Assembly (NCBI RefSeq): GCF_019396345.1
Contig: NZ_JAHKRM010000005.1
Location: forward strand, 400,640-464,639
DNA from: Nonomuraea guangzhouensis
GTDB taxonomy: Bacteria > Actinomycetota > Actinomycetes > Streptosporangiales > Streptosporangiaceae
DNA length: 64,000 bases
Direction of reading: 5' to 3'
The notes beneath the pieces are model-generated. The model searched no databases. It saw nothing but the letters and a program-made list of their open reading frames with translations, and was not told where the DNA came from. This document shows, piece by piece, positions 25,272 through 35,180 of this stretch. Both the position numbers and the translations under genes were made by a program. Positions within the stretch are counted from its first letter, which is position 1. The number at the start of each line of letters is the position of its first letter.

Positions 25272-26018
25272 GTGGACAACAAGCGAGCGGGCGAGCGAAC
25301 CCAGACGCACGGCGCACTCGCCGTCGCCAGCCGGCTGCGGCTGCTGGATGTGTTGCGGGCCAGCGATGGCCCATTGGATGTGCGTGAGCTGGCCGCGGCG
25401 TGCGACCTGCACGTCACCACCGTCCGCTTCCATCTCGACGTCCTCATCGATGCGGGCCTGGTGCGAAGCCAGGCCGGCCAGTCCGGGACACGAGGACGCC
25501 CGCGACGGCTCTACAGCCCGGCCAGCCGCGCCATCGCACCCAGCGGGCACACCGGCTACGAGCTGCTGTCCGCGCTCCTTGTCGCGCAATGGGTCGGCGA
25601 CCGCGACGAACGCGCGCAACGGGCCGAACAGGCCGGCTGGGCATGGAGCGGACAACGCGAACTCCTCCCCGCGCCGGCAACCGCCCCGGCGACGCTGGGC
25701 GAGGCGGCGGTCCATGTGAACGCCGTGTTCGCCGAGCTCGGCTTCGACCCCGAACTCGGCCACGACGGGGACAGCATGCAGATCCGCCTGCATGCCTGCC
25801 CGTTTCGCGCCATCGCCGCGACGCATCCGGAGGTGGTCTGCTCGATCCACCTGGGCATGCTCCGCCGGGCCCTGGCCGACGTCGAGGCCCCACCCACGAC
25901 GGTCAGTCTGCAGCCCTTCGTCCAGCCTCACCTGTGCCTGGCACAGATCACCCCTGCGGCCGGGCCGGTCCACGGCCAGCAGGCTCCACCGCCGCCCGGC
26001 GTCGGGAGTCAGCCGTGA
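25272..26018 (+). CDS. SufR-like iron-sulfur helix-turn-helix regulator
   Basis: The N-terminal 85 residues are a winged helix-turn-helix (ASRLRLLDVLRASDGPLDVREL, VTTVRFHLDVLIDAGLV). The C-terminal half carries HACPFRAIAATHPEVVCSIHLG, giving Cys176, Cys190 and His193, the pattern of SufR-type repressors that hold an iron-sulfur cluster. It starts with GTG at 25272, so close to the AT-rich promoter that the leader is very short. The stop overlaps the next gene by four bases (GTGA). Likely role: redox or iron-sulfur-responsive control of fdxA and its own operon, inferred from position. Confidence 0.82.
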   Translation: MDNKRAGERTQTHGALAVASRLRLLDVLRASDGPLDVRELAAACDLHVTTVRFHLDVLIDAGLVRSQAGQSGTRGRPRRLYSPASRAIAPSGHTGYELLSALLVAQWVGDRDERAQRAEQAGWAWSGQRELLPAPATAPATLGEAAVHVNAVFAELGFDPELGHDGDSMQIRLHACPFRAIAATHPEVVCSIHLGMLRRALADVEAPPTTVSLQPFVQPHLCLAQITPAAGPVHGQQAPPPPGVGSQP

Positions 26019-26470
26019 ACACCCATCTTGCCGCCGTGGCGCAGATCGCCGTCCCGTTCCTCTGGCTGGGCATGGTGCTGGCGATCTCGTTCCTGGAAAC
26101 CCCGCTGAAGTTCCGCGCGCCCGGCATCACCGTGCCGCTCGGGCTGGGCATCGGCCGGTTGGTCTTCCGGGCCCTCAACGTCGTGGAACTCGCCTTGGCC
26201 GTCACACTCACCCTGGCGCTGCTCGCGAGCAACGCCAGCAAGGTCAACCTCGGTGGCACCGTGACGACGGTGCTGATCGCGCTCTGGACGCTGCTGGTCA
26301 TCCAGGTGGCGATTCTGCGGCCCCGTCTGGATCGCCGAGCGCGACACCTCATCCAGGGACAGAGTCCACCGCGATCGCACCACCACCTGGCCTACATCGC
26401 CGCTGAATGCGCCAAGATCGTGCTCCTGCCCGCCCTCGGCATCCTGCTTACTGATCGGCTCCTGCCATGA
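26015..26470 (+). CDS. Small four-helix membrane protein
   Basis: This protein of 151 residues has about four hydrophobic segments: [59 protein letters not shown] and a last one near [38 protein letters not shown] is a conserved-looking cytosolic or loop motif that I recognise from actinobacterial proteins of unknown function next to SufR-like regulators. The GTG start overlaps the regulator stop in GTGA, so the two are coupled. Function unknown; a role in redox or metal handling follows only from context. Confidence 0.8.
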   Translation: MNTHLAAVAQIAVPFLWLGMVLAISFLETPLKFRAPGITVPLGLGIGRLVFRALNVVELALAVTLTLALLASNASKVNLGGTVTTVLIALWTLLVIQVAILRPRLDRRARHLIQGQSPPRSHHHLAYIAAECAKIVLLPALGILLTDRLLP

Positions 26471-26756
26471 CCGTCTGCCAGGCGACGCCGACAGGTCACC
26501 GACCGGCCGGGCCGGTTTGTCGCCCGCACCCGCCGCAGGCTCAGGCCACGGCATCGCGGCCTGGCACCCGGGCCGCGTCAAAGACTGCCCGGCGCCTTTT
26601 CGGCGCCGCACGTTCGTCGCACGGGCGCCGGTCCGGCTGCGCTTCGCCGGCTCGCAGCATGAGCGGAGCAGACCAGCCCCCGTCCGGGCCGGTGTTGTGC
26701 GCATCAGTGCCGGTGAACGTCGCAAGGTCAACGCTTTCAGAGAAAGGGCCGACGTC

Positions 26757-29507
26757 ATGACCTCAGAAATGCAGCGCCAGCCGCTGATCAGCGGCGGGCT
26801 GCCCAGCCAGCTTCTCGACCTGGACCCCGCCGAAACGCAGGAGTGGCTGGAGTCCTTCGACGCGGTAGTGGACCACGCCGGATCGAATCGGGCCCGGTAC
26901 CTGATGCTCAGCATGCTGCAGCGCGCCCGGCAACGGCAGGTCGGGGTGCCCAGCCTGCACAGCACCGACTACATCAACACCATCGCGCCGCAGTTGGAGC
27001 CGCCGTTTCCCGGCGACGAGCAGATCGAACGGCGCATCCGCGCCTACATCCGGTGGAACGCCGCGATCATGGTGCACCGGGCGCAGCGGCCCGGCATCGG
27101 GGTAGGCGGGCATATCTCCACCTACGCCTCGGCCGCGTCGCTGTATGAGGTGGGGTTCAACCACTTCTTCCGCGGCCACGGCGCCGAGGGCGGCGGCGAC
27201 CAGATCTACTTCCAGGGCCACGCCTCGCCGGGCATGTACGCACGGGCCTTCCTGGAAGGCCGGCTATCGGCAGACCAGCTCGACGGATTCCGGCAGGAAC
27301 TGTCCTGGCCAGGCGGCGGCCTGCCGTCCTACCCCCATCCGCGGCTCATGCCGGACTTCTGGGAATTCCCCACCGTCTCGATGGGTCTGGGCGCCATCAA
27401 CGCGATCTACCAAGCCAGGTTCAACCGCTACCTGCACCACCGCGGGATCAAGGACACCAGCCGGCAGCGGGTGTGGGCGTTCCTCGGCGACGGGGAAATG
27501 GACGAGGTCGAGGCGCTCGGCGCGATCGGCGTGGCCGCCCGCGAGGAACTCGACAACCTCACCTTCGTCATCAACTGCAACCTGCAGCGCCTGGACGGCC
27601 CAGTCCGCGGCAACGGAAAGATCATCCAAGAGCTGGAGGCCTTCTTCCGCGGCGCCGGCTGGAACGTCATCAAGGTGATCTGGGGCCGCGAGTGGGACCC
27701 CCTGCTGGCCGCCGACACCGACGGCGCGCTGGTCAACCTGATGAACCTCACGCCGGACGGGGACTACCAGACCTACAAGGCCGAGTCCGGGGCGTTCGTC
27801 CGGGAGCACTTCTTCGGCCGCGACCCGCGCACGGCCGCCATGGTCGCGCACCTGTCCGATGAGGAGATCTGGGGACTCAAGCGCGGCGGACACGACTACC
27901 GCAAGCTGTACGCGGCCTACCAGGCGGCCGTGCAGCACACCGGCCAGCCGACCGTGATCTTGGCCAAGACCATCAAGGGCTGGACCCTCGGCTCGCACTT
28001 CGAGGGCCGCAACGCCACCCACCAGATGAAGAAACTCACCCTGGATGACCTCAGGTCCTTTCGCGACAGGCTCTACCTCGACATCCCCGACGGGGCCCTC
28101 GACGAGAAACTGCCGCCCTACCACCGGCCGCGCGAGAACGCCCCGGAACTGGAGTATCTGCGCGAGCGGCGCCGCGCGCTGGGCGGCTATCTGCCCACCC
28201 GTACCGTGCCCCACCGGCCGCTGACCCTGCCGGACGCCGCAGCGTACGCGGTCACCGGCCGCGGCTCGGGCCGGCAGCAGGTAGCCACCACGATGGCGTT
28301 CGTCCGGCTGCTCAAGGACCTGATGAAAGACCCCGGCATCGGCCACCGGTTCGTGCCGATCATCCCGGACGAGGCCCGCACCTTCGGCATGGACGCGCTC
28401 TTCCCGACCGCGAAGATCTACTCCCCGCACGGGCATACCTACCTCGCCGTGGACCGGGAACTGATGCTCAGCTACCAGGAGGACACCAAGGGTGTCCTGC
28501 TGCACGAGGGCATCACCGAAGCCGGCTCGACGGCGTCGTGGACCGCGGCCGGCACCTCCTACGCCACCCACGGCGAAGCGATGATCCCGATCTACATCTT
28601 CTACTCCATGTTCGGCTTCCAGCGCACCGGCGACGGCCTGTGGGCAGCCGCCGACCAGATGAGTCGTGGCTTCCTGCTCGGCGCCACCGCCGGCCGGACC
28701 ACCCTGAACGGCGAGGGCCTACAACACGAGGACGGCCACTCGCTGCTGCTGGCCTCCACCAACCCCGCGTGCCTCGCCTACGACGCCGCCTTCGCCTTCG
28801 AACTCGGCCACGTCGTCCGCGACGGCCTGCGCCGGATGTATGGCGAACCCCGCGACGGTGAGGACCAGAACGTCTTCTACTACCTCACCCTCTACAACGA
28901 GCCCATCGCCCAGCCGGCCCAGCCGGCCGACGTCGACATCGACGGCATCCTCGCTGGAATGCACCGCTACCGCCCAGCTGAGAAGACCGACGGGCCGCGA
29001 GCGCAGATCCTGGCCTCCGGCATCGCCGTGCAATGGGCGTTGCAGGCGCAACGCCTGCTGCGCGACGACTGGGGCGTCGGCGCCGATGTCTGGTCAGTGA
29101 CCTCGTGGACCGAACTGCGCCGCGAAGCCCTCGCCGCCGACGCCTGGAACCTCGCCCACCCCGGCCGGCCGCGCAGAATCCCGTACGTCACCAGCCGCCT
29201 GGCCACCGAACCGGGCCCCGTCACGGCCGTGTCCGACTGGATGCGGGCGGTGCCCGACCAGATCGCGCCGTTCGTTCCCGCCCCCTGGTCCTCCCTGGGC
29301 ACTGACGGCTTCGGACACTCCGATACCCGCGGGGCGCTGCGCCGCCACTTCCACATCGACGCCCCCTCCATCGTGCTGCGGGTGCTCACCCAACTGGCCG
29401 AGCGTGGAGAGCTTGACGCCTCCGCGCCCGGCAAAGCCGTCGAGCTGTACCGGCTGAACGAGGTCACCGCCGCCGCGCCCGGCAACACCGATCGCTCCGC
29501 CGAGTAA
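26757..29507 (+). CDS. aceE: Pyruvate dehydrogenase E1 component, homodimeric
   Basis: This 916-residue enzyme decarboxylates pyruvate and passes the acetyl unit to the E2 lipoyl domain. [20 protein letters not shown], the thiamine diphosphate motif [16 protein letters not shown] ending in the INCN position, [10 protein letters not shown] and [20 protein letters not shown] are hallmark stretches of the AceE family. The ATG at 26757 starts the conserved sequence, although the frame is open back to 26517; an AGAAAGGG site precedes it. Length is normal. No E2 or E3 gene is adjacent, so it would use partners encoded elsewhere and is probably a second copy. It follows the membrane protein after 286 bases in which no gene is seen. 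Confidence 0.95.
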   Translation: MTSEMQRQPLISGGLPSQLLDLDPAETQEWLESFDAVVDHAGSNRARYLMLSMLQRARQRQVGVPSLHSTDYINTIAPQLEPPFPGDEQIERRIRAYIRWNAAIMVHRAQRPGIGVGGHISTYASAASLYEVGFNHFFRGHGAEGGGDQIYFQGHASPGMYARAFLEGRLSADQLDGFRQELSWPGGGLPSYPHPRLMPDFWEFPTVSMGLGAINAIYQARFNRYLHHRGIKDTSRQRVWAFLGDGEMDEVEALGAIGVAAREELDNLTFVINCNLQRLDGPVRGNGKIIQELEAFFRGAGWNVIKVIWGREWDPLLAADTDGALVNLMNLTPDGDYQTYKAESGAFVREHFFGRDPRTAAMVAHLSDEEIWGLKRGGHDYRKLYAAYQAAVQHTGQPTVILAKTIKGWTLGSHFEGRNATHQMKKLTLDDLRSFRDRLYLDIPDGALDEKLPPYHRPRENAPELEYLRERRRALGGYLPTRTVPHRPLTLPDAAAYAVTGRGSGRQQVATTMAFVRLLKDLMKDPGIGHRFVPIIPDEARTFGMDALFPTAKIYSPHGHTYLAVDRELMLSYQEDTKGVLLHEGITEAGSTASWTAAGTSYATHGEAMIPIYIFYSMFGFQRTGDGLWAAADQMSRGFLLGATAGRTTLNGEGLQHEDGHSLLLASTNPACLAYDAAFAFELGHVVRDGLRRMYGEPRDGEDQNVFYYLTLYNEPIAQPAQPADVDIDGILAGMHRYRPAEKTDGPRAQILASGIAVQWALQAQRLLRDDWGVGADVWSVTSWTELRREALAADAWNLAHPGRPRRIPYVTSRLATEPGPVTAVSDWMRAVPDQIAPFVPAPWSSLGTDGFGHSDTRGALRRHFHIDAPSIVLRVLTQLAERGELDASAPGKAVELYRLNEVTAAAPGNTDRSAE

Positions 29508-29678
29508 AAACCCGGAGACTCTCGTCCACCGCTGATGGGGCGCGTGGGGGCAGGGGGAAGCGCGCGGGATGCTACTGGGCTCAGGTCGGCCAGACGATGG
29601 CCGCGGTAGCGGCCTCGACGGCCGCCCGCACCATCTCTGCAGGTAGGGACCGAGTAGCTGGATGGTCCTCGGGGACGT

Positions 29679-29990
29679 TCATGGCTCGACCAGGCCCGCG
29701 CGGATGGCATGGCGGGTCAGTTCCAGCCGGTCGCGCAGGCCGAGCTTGTCCAGGATGTTGGCGCGGTGCCGTTCGACGGTCTTGACGCTGATGACCAGGA
29801 TGTCGGCGATGTCTTTGGAGGAGTGGCCTTCGGCGATGAGTTTGACGATCTCCTCCTCGCGTGGGGTGAGCGGGGTGTCGGGCACCGGCTCGCCTTGCTG
29901 GTGGCGTTGCAGGTAGTCGCGGATGAGCGCGGTGATCGCTCCGGGGTAGAGGAACGGTTCGCCGCGCATGGCCGCGCGGCAGGCCTCGAT
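29679..29990 (-). pseudogene. LuxR/NarL-type response regulator, receiver domain missing
   Basis: The reading frame ends with a complete NarL-type DNA-binding domain: LTPREEEIVKLIAEGHSS, KDIADILVISVKTVERHR and ANILDKLGLRDRLELTRHA. Just before it ACRAAMRGEPFLYPGAITALI is the usual linker from the receiver domain. Upstream of about 29990 the frame turns into Arg/Ser-rich sequence with no receiver motifs, and another frame holds an unrelated fragment. It is probably a truncated regulator at an old recombination point; the isolated DNA-binding domain might still be made. Confidence 0.75.
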
Positions 29991-30239
29991 CGTCGTCTGT
30001 GCAGGCGACCAGGAAGGGCGCGCCGTCCTGCCCGCCCTCGACGACGAACCCGCCATGGCGTTCGCTGAACTCCCCGCCCCCGCCGTACGCAGCACCTTCC
30101 GGATGGCCTCGGCATCGCGGTCCCGCACCGTCCCAGGCGGCCGGTTCCCCGTCCGTACCCGAACTCCGGCGTGCCCTCGCTCATAGCCCCCGCCGTAAGC
30201 GATCTCACACCTCAGTCGCAGAGTCCCTGTATCGCCGCA

Positions 30240-30760
30240 GGTCAAGGGCATATCCGACGAAAGTTTCGTCAGGACTGCTGGGACCCCTTCCCCAGCGCCT
30301 GCGGGTCGCCGGCATCATCGTGCTCCTCTACGCGATACCCCTTACCCGGGTCGTCCAGCTCACGGTCGATGATCTGTTCCGCGACGGAGAAGACGTGTTC
30401 CTGCGCCTGGGGGAACCGCCCTCGCCCGTCCCCGAGCCGGTCGCGTCCCTGCTGCTGGACTACATTGCGGCTCGCGACATTATGAACACCGCCATCAACC
30501 GTGCCTCTCGCTGGCTGTTCCCCGGCCGCCGAGCGGGCCAGCCCTGCCGCCCCGACCATCTCTCCGAGCTCCTCAACGAGATCGGCATTCCAGCGGCCGC
30601 CGCCCGCGGCGCTGCCATCCGGCAACAACTCCTGGAGATGCCTGCCCCCGTCGTCGCCGACGCCCTCAGCTACCACGACAAGACCGCCGCCCGCCTCCTT
30701 CGAGAAGGTGGCGGAGGGTGGAACCGCTACGCCGCCGGGGAACACGGAACGTCACCATAA
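30240..30760 (+). pseudogene. Tyrosine-recombinase-like integrase remnant
   Basis: The frame reads LPQRLRVAGIIVLLYAIPLT, RVVQLTVDDLFRDGEDVFLR, SRWLFPGRRAGQPCRPDHLS and ADALSYHDKTAARLLREGGG, matching the C-terminal half of actinobacterial site-specific integrase-like proteins. The N-terminal half is absent: upstream sequence in the same frame is low complexity. No clear catalytic tyrosine context is kept at the end. It is a decayed mobile-element gene marking the left scar zone of the TPR/CHAT locus. Confidence 0.72.
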
Positions 30761-30791
30761 AGCCCTGCAGGAACGACAACTTACGGCAGCT

Positions 30792-30818
30792 GAATAGGCG
30801 GGCCCACCAGTCAGTACC
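30792..30818 (+). repeat. Imperfect direct repeat, left copy
   Basis: Bases GAATAGG, then CCACCAG, then TACCG recur in the same order and orientation at 31717-31740, with a 4-base TCAG insert in this copy. The two copies flank the DUF6461-like pseudogene. They could be traces of an insertion or attachment site, or chance. Confidence 0.35.
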
Positions 30819-30833
30819 GGAGACCCATGGGGG

Positions 30834-31570
30834 TTAATCGGCGTCGTGATCAGGCTCAGGGCCGCTTACCGCGTTCAGTTGCTCGAGTAAAGCGCCGAGG
30901 CTCTTCCCGGGCTGAGGCTCTTGTGGCGGTGGCAGGTCGGCGATCGCGCCCACCAGGAGTGGTCCGTCCAGCAGGTCGGCGGTGAACGTCACGCCGGTGA
31001 GGCGGGCCGCCATCGCGAACATCCGCGCGAGGCCATGTCCGGACAGGTCGTCGTAGCGTTGGTCCCAGTCCTCATCTGAGCTCTCCTCGAGAGGCAGGCC
31101 GAACTCGCGCATGAGGCCGGCGAGCCGGTCGGTGTCGGCACCGGAGCGACGCTCGGGAAAACTCGGGTCGAAAGCCGTGAGCACCATGCCGTCCGCAGCG
31201 TAATGAAAGTAGTCGCAGGCATAGTCATGCCGCAGGATGGACACCACGTCGGTGCCGGCCGACAGCCGCGCCAGCATCTCCGTCCCCGACCAGCCGTACG
31301 GCTCCACCGCCGCGCACCCCTCGCCGGTTGCGACCACTCCGGCATAACCACCTCGTCACCGCCGTCGGTCACCATCGTGAAGTCGGAAACCGCCAGCTCC
31401 AGCTCGGCGAAGCTCATCTGCGTGCTCGTGCGGGCGCCGAACCGGCGCAGCACCTCGGCCGGGTCGAGCCCGCGCAGCAAGGTCACGCAGTAGATTTCGC
31501 CGAGCAGGTTGCCCCGATCGCCGTACGGCGGTTGCAGCCAGCGGAACGGCGTCAGCGCATCGATGGTCAT
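30834..31570 (-). pseudogene. DUF6461-like gene, frameshifted
   Basis: Two overlapping minus-strand frames make one protein. The first, from 31570, reads GNLLGEIYCVTLLRGLDPAE, VLRRFG and TDGGDEVVMPEWS. Near 31330-31340 the frame changes and continues as VVATGEGCAAVEPYGWSG, LSAGTDVVSILRHDYACDYF and DYFHYAADGMVLTAFDPSFP to a stop at 30834. This layout (YCVTLVRGL start, then a middle with TRVVS and a field of aromatic residues) resembles DUF6461 proteins of actinomycetes, of unknown function. A single indel explains the break. Confidence 0.7.
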
Positions 31571-32072
31571 GTCGCGATCTTGGCAGGCCCTACCGACAAA
31601 GTCAGGCCCACTTCACCCTTCCGCGCGCACCTGCTGCCCGAGAGCCCGGCTTGTTGCCGCCGACATCACGGAAAGTCACTACCACGGCCCTCGGCTTCGA
31701 GAACTCGCGATAGTCGAATAGGTGACTCCACCAGTACCGAGGCCGTAGCAACACGGTAATCATCAGCCGGATCCAGAAGGATCGTCACCGGTACTGGCTC
31801 AAGCGGCGCCGGGATGGTCGTCATGAATTCATCCTGACCGGCAGGGCCGGCCCTTCAACGTAATTGCCGACACGAGGGCCGATTGCCGCGGATTTGTCTT
31901 GAATTCCGGCAGGACGCGTCGATTGAATGCGCCAGCAGATGCCTCGGTGTGCGCAGACGGCGCCGCGCGTCGCACCTCAGCGCTCGCATATGCGGCAGGG
32001 CTGCTCTTCGCACCACTACTGATCACTCATGGCAATGTGGAGCTGACCGTGTCCTGACGTTTTGCAGCTGAC
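31571..32072 (+). other. 500-base gap of lower GC, no gene seen
   Basis: The stretch is less GC-rich than its neighbours and holds no frame with family-like sequence. It contains the right copy of the imperfect direct repeat at 31717-31740. Probably decayed or spacer DNA within the scar zone. Confidence 0.45.
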
Positions 32073-32490
32073 CTAACAGGCACTGGCGTGAGGTCCCCTG
32101 CCAGCAACAGGCAGTATCTCCGATTCGGTGTGGTCGAGCGCGGCGTAGAGTCGGCCGCGCGTCAGTTCGGCAGTCAGTGCTTCCTGGTCGACCAGCGTTC
32201 CCCAGGCGATGTTGATGAGCGTCGCACCGTCGCGCATGAGTGCCAGGCGGGCGGCGTCGATGAGGGGCCGAGTCTCGGGCAGTGCGGGGGCGTGCTGGCT
32301 GACCATGTCGGAGCGGGTGAGCAGCTCGTCCAGCTCCACGTGCGGCACACCCAGATCCTCCGTCAGGTACGGATCAGCGACGAGAACGCCCAGGGCTGAA
32401 CGGGCGCAGCAACTCGATCACGCGCCGTCCGATTCTGGAGGCGCCGACGATGCCGACGGTTGCCGAAGCCAGGGAACGACCTTACGGGCC
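32073..32490 (-). pseudogene. D-2-hydroxyacid dehydrogenase fragment
   Basis: Joined across one frameshift near 32400 the minus strand reads TVGIVGASRIGRRVIELLRP, then ALGVLVADPYLTEDLGVPHV, then DMVSQHAPALPETRPLIDAA and GATLINIAWGTLVDQEALTA. This is the NAD-binding core of a D-isomer-specific 2-hydroxyacid dehydrogenase. Both the N-terminal catalytic part and the C-terminal part after AALDHTESEILP are missing. It is a clear gene relic ending about 140 bases before the first TPR gene. Confidence 0.78.
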
Positions 32491-32630
32491 AGGGCGCCGT
32501 CGAGATCGGGGGCTGGACGTAGGTCCCGTCCTCCTGGCCGCCCAGCCCGCCGCCTTCGGCTGAGGGGACCACGCCGGGTGATTGTGACGCTGTCGCGCGC
32601 CCGTACCGGCGTTGATGTAGACAGGGGTCC

Positions 32631-35141
32631 ATGGAGCCCGTGATGGAAGCGCTCACCGGTTGGCTCGCGACGCCGACGTGGGAGGAGTCGGCGCGCTTTT
32701 TGGCCGGCCATCCGATCCTGCTCACCGACGCGGGCGAACTGGCTCTTGCGAGAGAGATCCCGCGAGAGACGGAGCCCACGTCGCTCACCGGTTTGGAAGA
32801 GCATGCGATGTTGCTGCAGCAGGCCCGCCGCCACGGCGTGGAGGCGACATTCACCGAGTGGGCAAGACGGCGCGAGGAGATCACGCAGGCCTCGGCGCTG
32901 GAAGAGTCCGCTACCGCCCGGTATGGGGCAGGCGATGCGACGGCGCTGGACGAGCTCGTCCAGGCCAGGGCTCGAATCAGTGAGCTGATGGTCGACATCA
33001 GGAGCCGCCATCAAGCGGCCCTGGTGGAGGAGGCCCACGCCCTGTGCGAGCGGCACCGCCTCACGCGCCACGACGACGATCTCGGCCGCGCCGTGGAGTG
33101 CCTGCGATCCGCGTTCCGGCCACCGATGACCGCATCCCCCAAGTGGGTGACCGTGGTGACGGACGTGGTCGGCCTGCTTGCCCACCGCGGGAGCATCGCC
33201 GCACTCGACCTCGCCCAGACGCTGGTGAGCAGGGCGCTCAACGTGACGGCACCGGACTCTGCCGCTGTCCCTACCTTGCTGAGCCTGTCAGGCCGTGTGC
33301 TCCGCATTCGGTGGGAGTGCGGCGGAACGCGGAACGATCTTGGCCACGCCGTGTCTCTGCTGGACCGGGCAGTCGATACCGACCGCGCCGCGGCCTTCCA
33401 CCATCTGCCGCGCTCGCTGGAGAACCTCGCTATCGTGCTGCTGGAGCGCTACCGAGAATACCGCGAGAAGCCCGACCTGGATCGTTCCGTGGCGTTGTTG
33501 TCCGAGCTCGAAGACTTGCTGCCGAGACGGTCCCCGCAACGGTCCACCGTGCTCACGAACTTGGCGGGAGCGCTCCTGCTGCGCGCGGACGCCGGATCTG
33601 TCGACGAGGAGAGGGCCGACGACCTCGATCGGGCGTTCGAGCTTACGGGCGAGGTGCTGGCGTCGCTGCCGCCCGGCTCGCCCGCCGCAGCCACCGTCCA
33701 CGGTACGCTGGCCAACGCCTGGCTCAGCCGCTACGACACCGGTCATGAGCTGATCCAGCTCGACCGCGCGGTCGAGCACGGCGAGCGGGCCGTCGCGGCA
33801 GCCGTACCGGGGAGCCGGGATCGGCCTGCGCACCTGGTCAGCCTGGCGAGAGCGCTGCTGAAACGTGCCAGAAGGCTGGCAAATAACGAAGACTATGATC
33901 GCGCCGTCTCGCTGTACCGCACCGCGACCGAAGAGACCTTCCCGCAGTCGCCCAGCTTCAAGGAGCGGCGGAGCGGGTTCGGCACGGCGTTACTGACCCG
34001 ATATCTGCACAGCGGCGCGGAGCAGGATCTGCATGAGGCCATGTCGCAGCTCACCGAAATCCCGGCCACGGAGGCAACCGCGCCCTCTGTCCGCGACACC
34101 GAGCTGCTGTACGACGCCGGGAACGGGCAGTGGATCCGATATCGGCGTACACGCGACCTCTCATGCTTGGAACGGGCGATTGCCCTGTTGGAGATGGCCG
34201 CAGCCGACATTTCTGCCGACTCCGTCCATCGAGCCCAATGTGTCAACAGCCTCGCCGGAGTGCTTACCGAACACTTCATCCGCACCAGAGACGTCAGCAG
34301 CCTCCGCGACGCCGTGGCGTACTTCCGCGAGGCGATGGACGGCGCCGACAGTTCCTCCGAACGCCTCGACTACGTGGCGAACCTCGGGAACGCCCTGCGT
34401 CTCCTCTCGGGCGCCACCCCTGACGGAGAGGGACTCGACGAGGCGGTCACGCTCCTGCGATCGGCCCTCGGCCTGGTGCCGGAGTATGCCGCGCAACGCG
34501 GCCCGCTCCTCACCAATCTTGCAGCCGCCCTGATCGTGGCCGGCGGCCAAGCCGAGTTGGAGGAGGCTGAACTCCACCTCAGAGCGGCCCTCGAGCTCAC
34601 CGCCACGGGCTCGCCGGATCGCCCTGTGCAGCTGGCCAACCTCGGCCGCGTACTGATCAGGCTGCACGGTCATACCGGGCAGCAGCACCACCTCGACGAG
34701 GGCGTCCAAGTGCTGAGGCATGCCTGCCAGCTGGGTTTGAAAGCCGATCCCGACGTGACTCTCGGGGTTTGCCGGCCCTGGGGCGGCTGGGCGGAGCATC
34801 GCGGGGAGCACGCCGAGGCGGCAGAGGCGTTCTCCTGGGGCATGCGCGCCGCGCATCAGCTCTTCCAGGCGCAACTGTTGCGCTCGCATCGGGAGAACTG
34901 GCTCGGGAGCACGGCAGACGTACACGTGCGGGCCGCGTGGAACCATCTCGCGCGCTCACCCCAACACCGCGGTGACGCGGTGCTCGCCCTCGAACGCGGT
35001 CGGGCTCTGCTGCTGTCCGAGAGCCTGAGATTCCGCGATTCCGCCCTCGACGCTCTGGCCGAAGGCCCGCACCGAGACCTTGCCGAACGCTTCGGCAGGG
35101 CGGTGGCCCGCGTCGCCGAACTGAGCGCGCTTGATCGGTGA
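32631..35141 (+). CDS. TPR protein A with pre-CHAT module but no CHAT domain
   Basis: This 836-residue cytosolic protein starts with a small domain, TWEESARFLAGHPILLTDAG, whose W-x-E-S and HP-x-LL-x-D pattern is shared with TPR protein B. A long helical solenoid of TPR-like units follows (about 110-740), with recurring phrases such as DLDRSVALL, LTNLAGALLLRA and VQLANLGRVLIRL. From about 735 comes the module that in canonical proteins leads into CHAT: WAEHRGEHAEAAEAFSWG, AVLALERGRALLLSESLRFR (783-802) and LAERFGRAVARVAEL. The protein then stops. Such solenoids usually bind proteins. It is transcribed toward the patatin gene, whose stop lies 39 bases away. A sensor or adaptor role is inferred. 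Confidence 0.85.
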   Translation: MEPVMEALTGWLATPTWEESARFLAGHPILLTDAGELALAREIPRETEPTSLTGLEEHAMLLQQARRHGVEATFTEWARRREEITQASALEESATARYGAGDATALDELVQARARISELMVDIRSRHQAALVEEAHALCERHRLTRHDDDLGRAVECLRSAFRPPMTASPKWVTVVTDVVGLLAHRGSIAALDLAQTLVSRALNVTAPDSAAVPTLLSLSGRVLRIRWECGGTRNDLGHAVSLLDRAVDTDRAAAFHHLPRSLENLAIVLLERYREYREKPDLDRSVALLSELEDLLPRRSPQRSTVLTNLAGALLLRADAGSVDEERADDLDRAFELTGEVLASLPPGSPAAATVHGTLANAWLSRYDTGHELIQLDRAVEHGERAVAAAVPGSRDRPAHLVSLARALLKRARRLANNEDYDRAVSLYRTATEETFPQSPSFKERRSGFGTALLTRYLHSGAEQDLHEAMSQLTEIPATEATAPSVRDTELLYDAGNGQWIRYRRTRDLSCLERAIALLEMAAADISADSVHRAQCVNSLAGVLTEHFIRTRDVSSLRDAVAYFREAMDGADSSSERLDYVANLGNALRLLSGATPDGEGLDEAVTLLRSALGLVPEYAAQRGPLLTNLAAALIVAGGQAELEEAELHLRAALELTATGSPDRPVQLANLGRVLIRLHGHTGQQHHLDEGVQVLRHACQLGLKADPDVTLGVCRPWGGWAEHRGEHAEAAEAFSWGMRAAHQLFQAQLLRSHRENWLGSTADVHVRAAWNHLARSPQHRGDAVLALERGRALLLSESLRFRDSALDALAEGPHRDLAERFGRAVARVAELSALDR

Positions 35142-35180
35142 CCGACCGACGTTGCCCTTCGCCCGCATGGCAAGGCAGGG

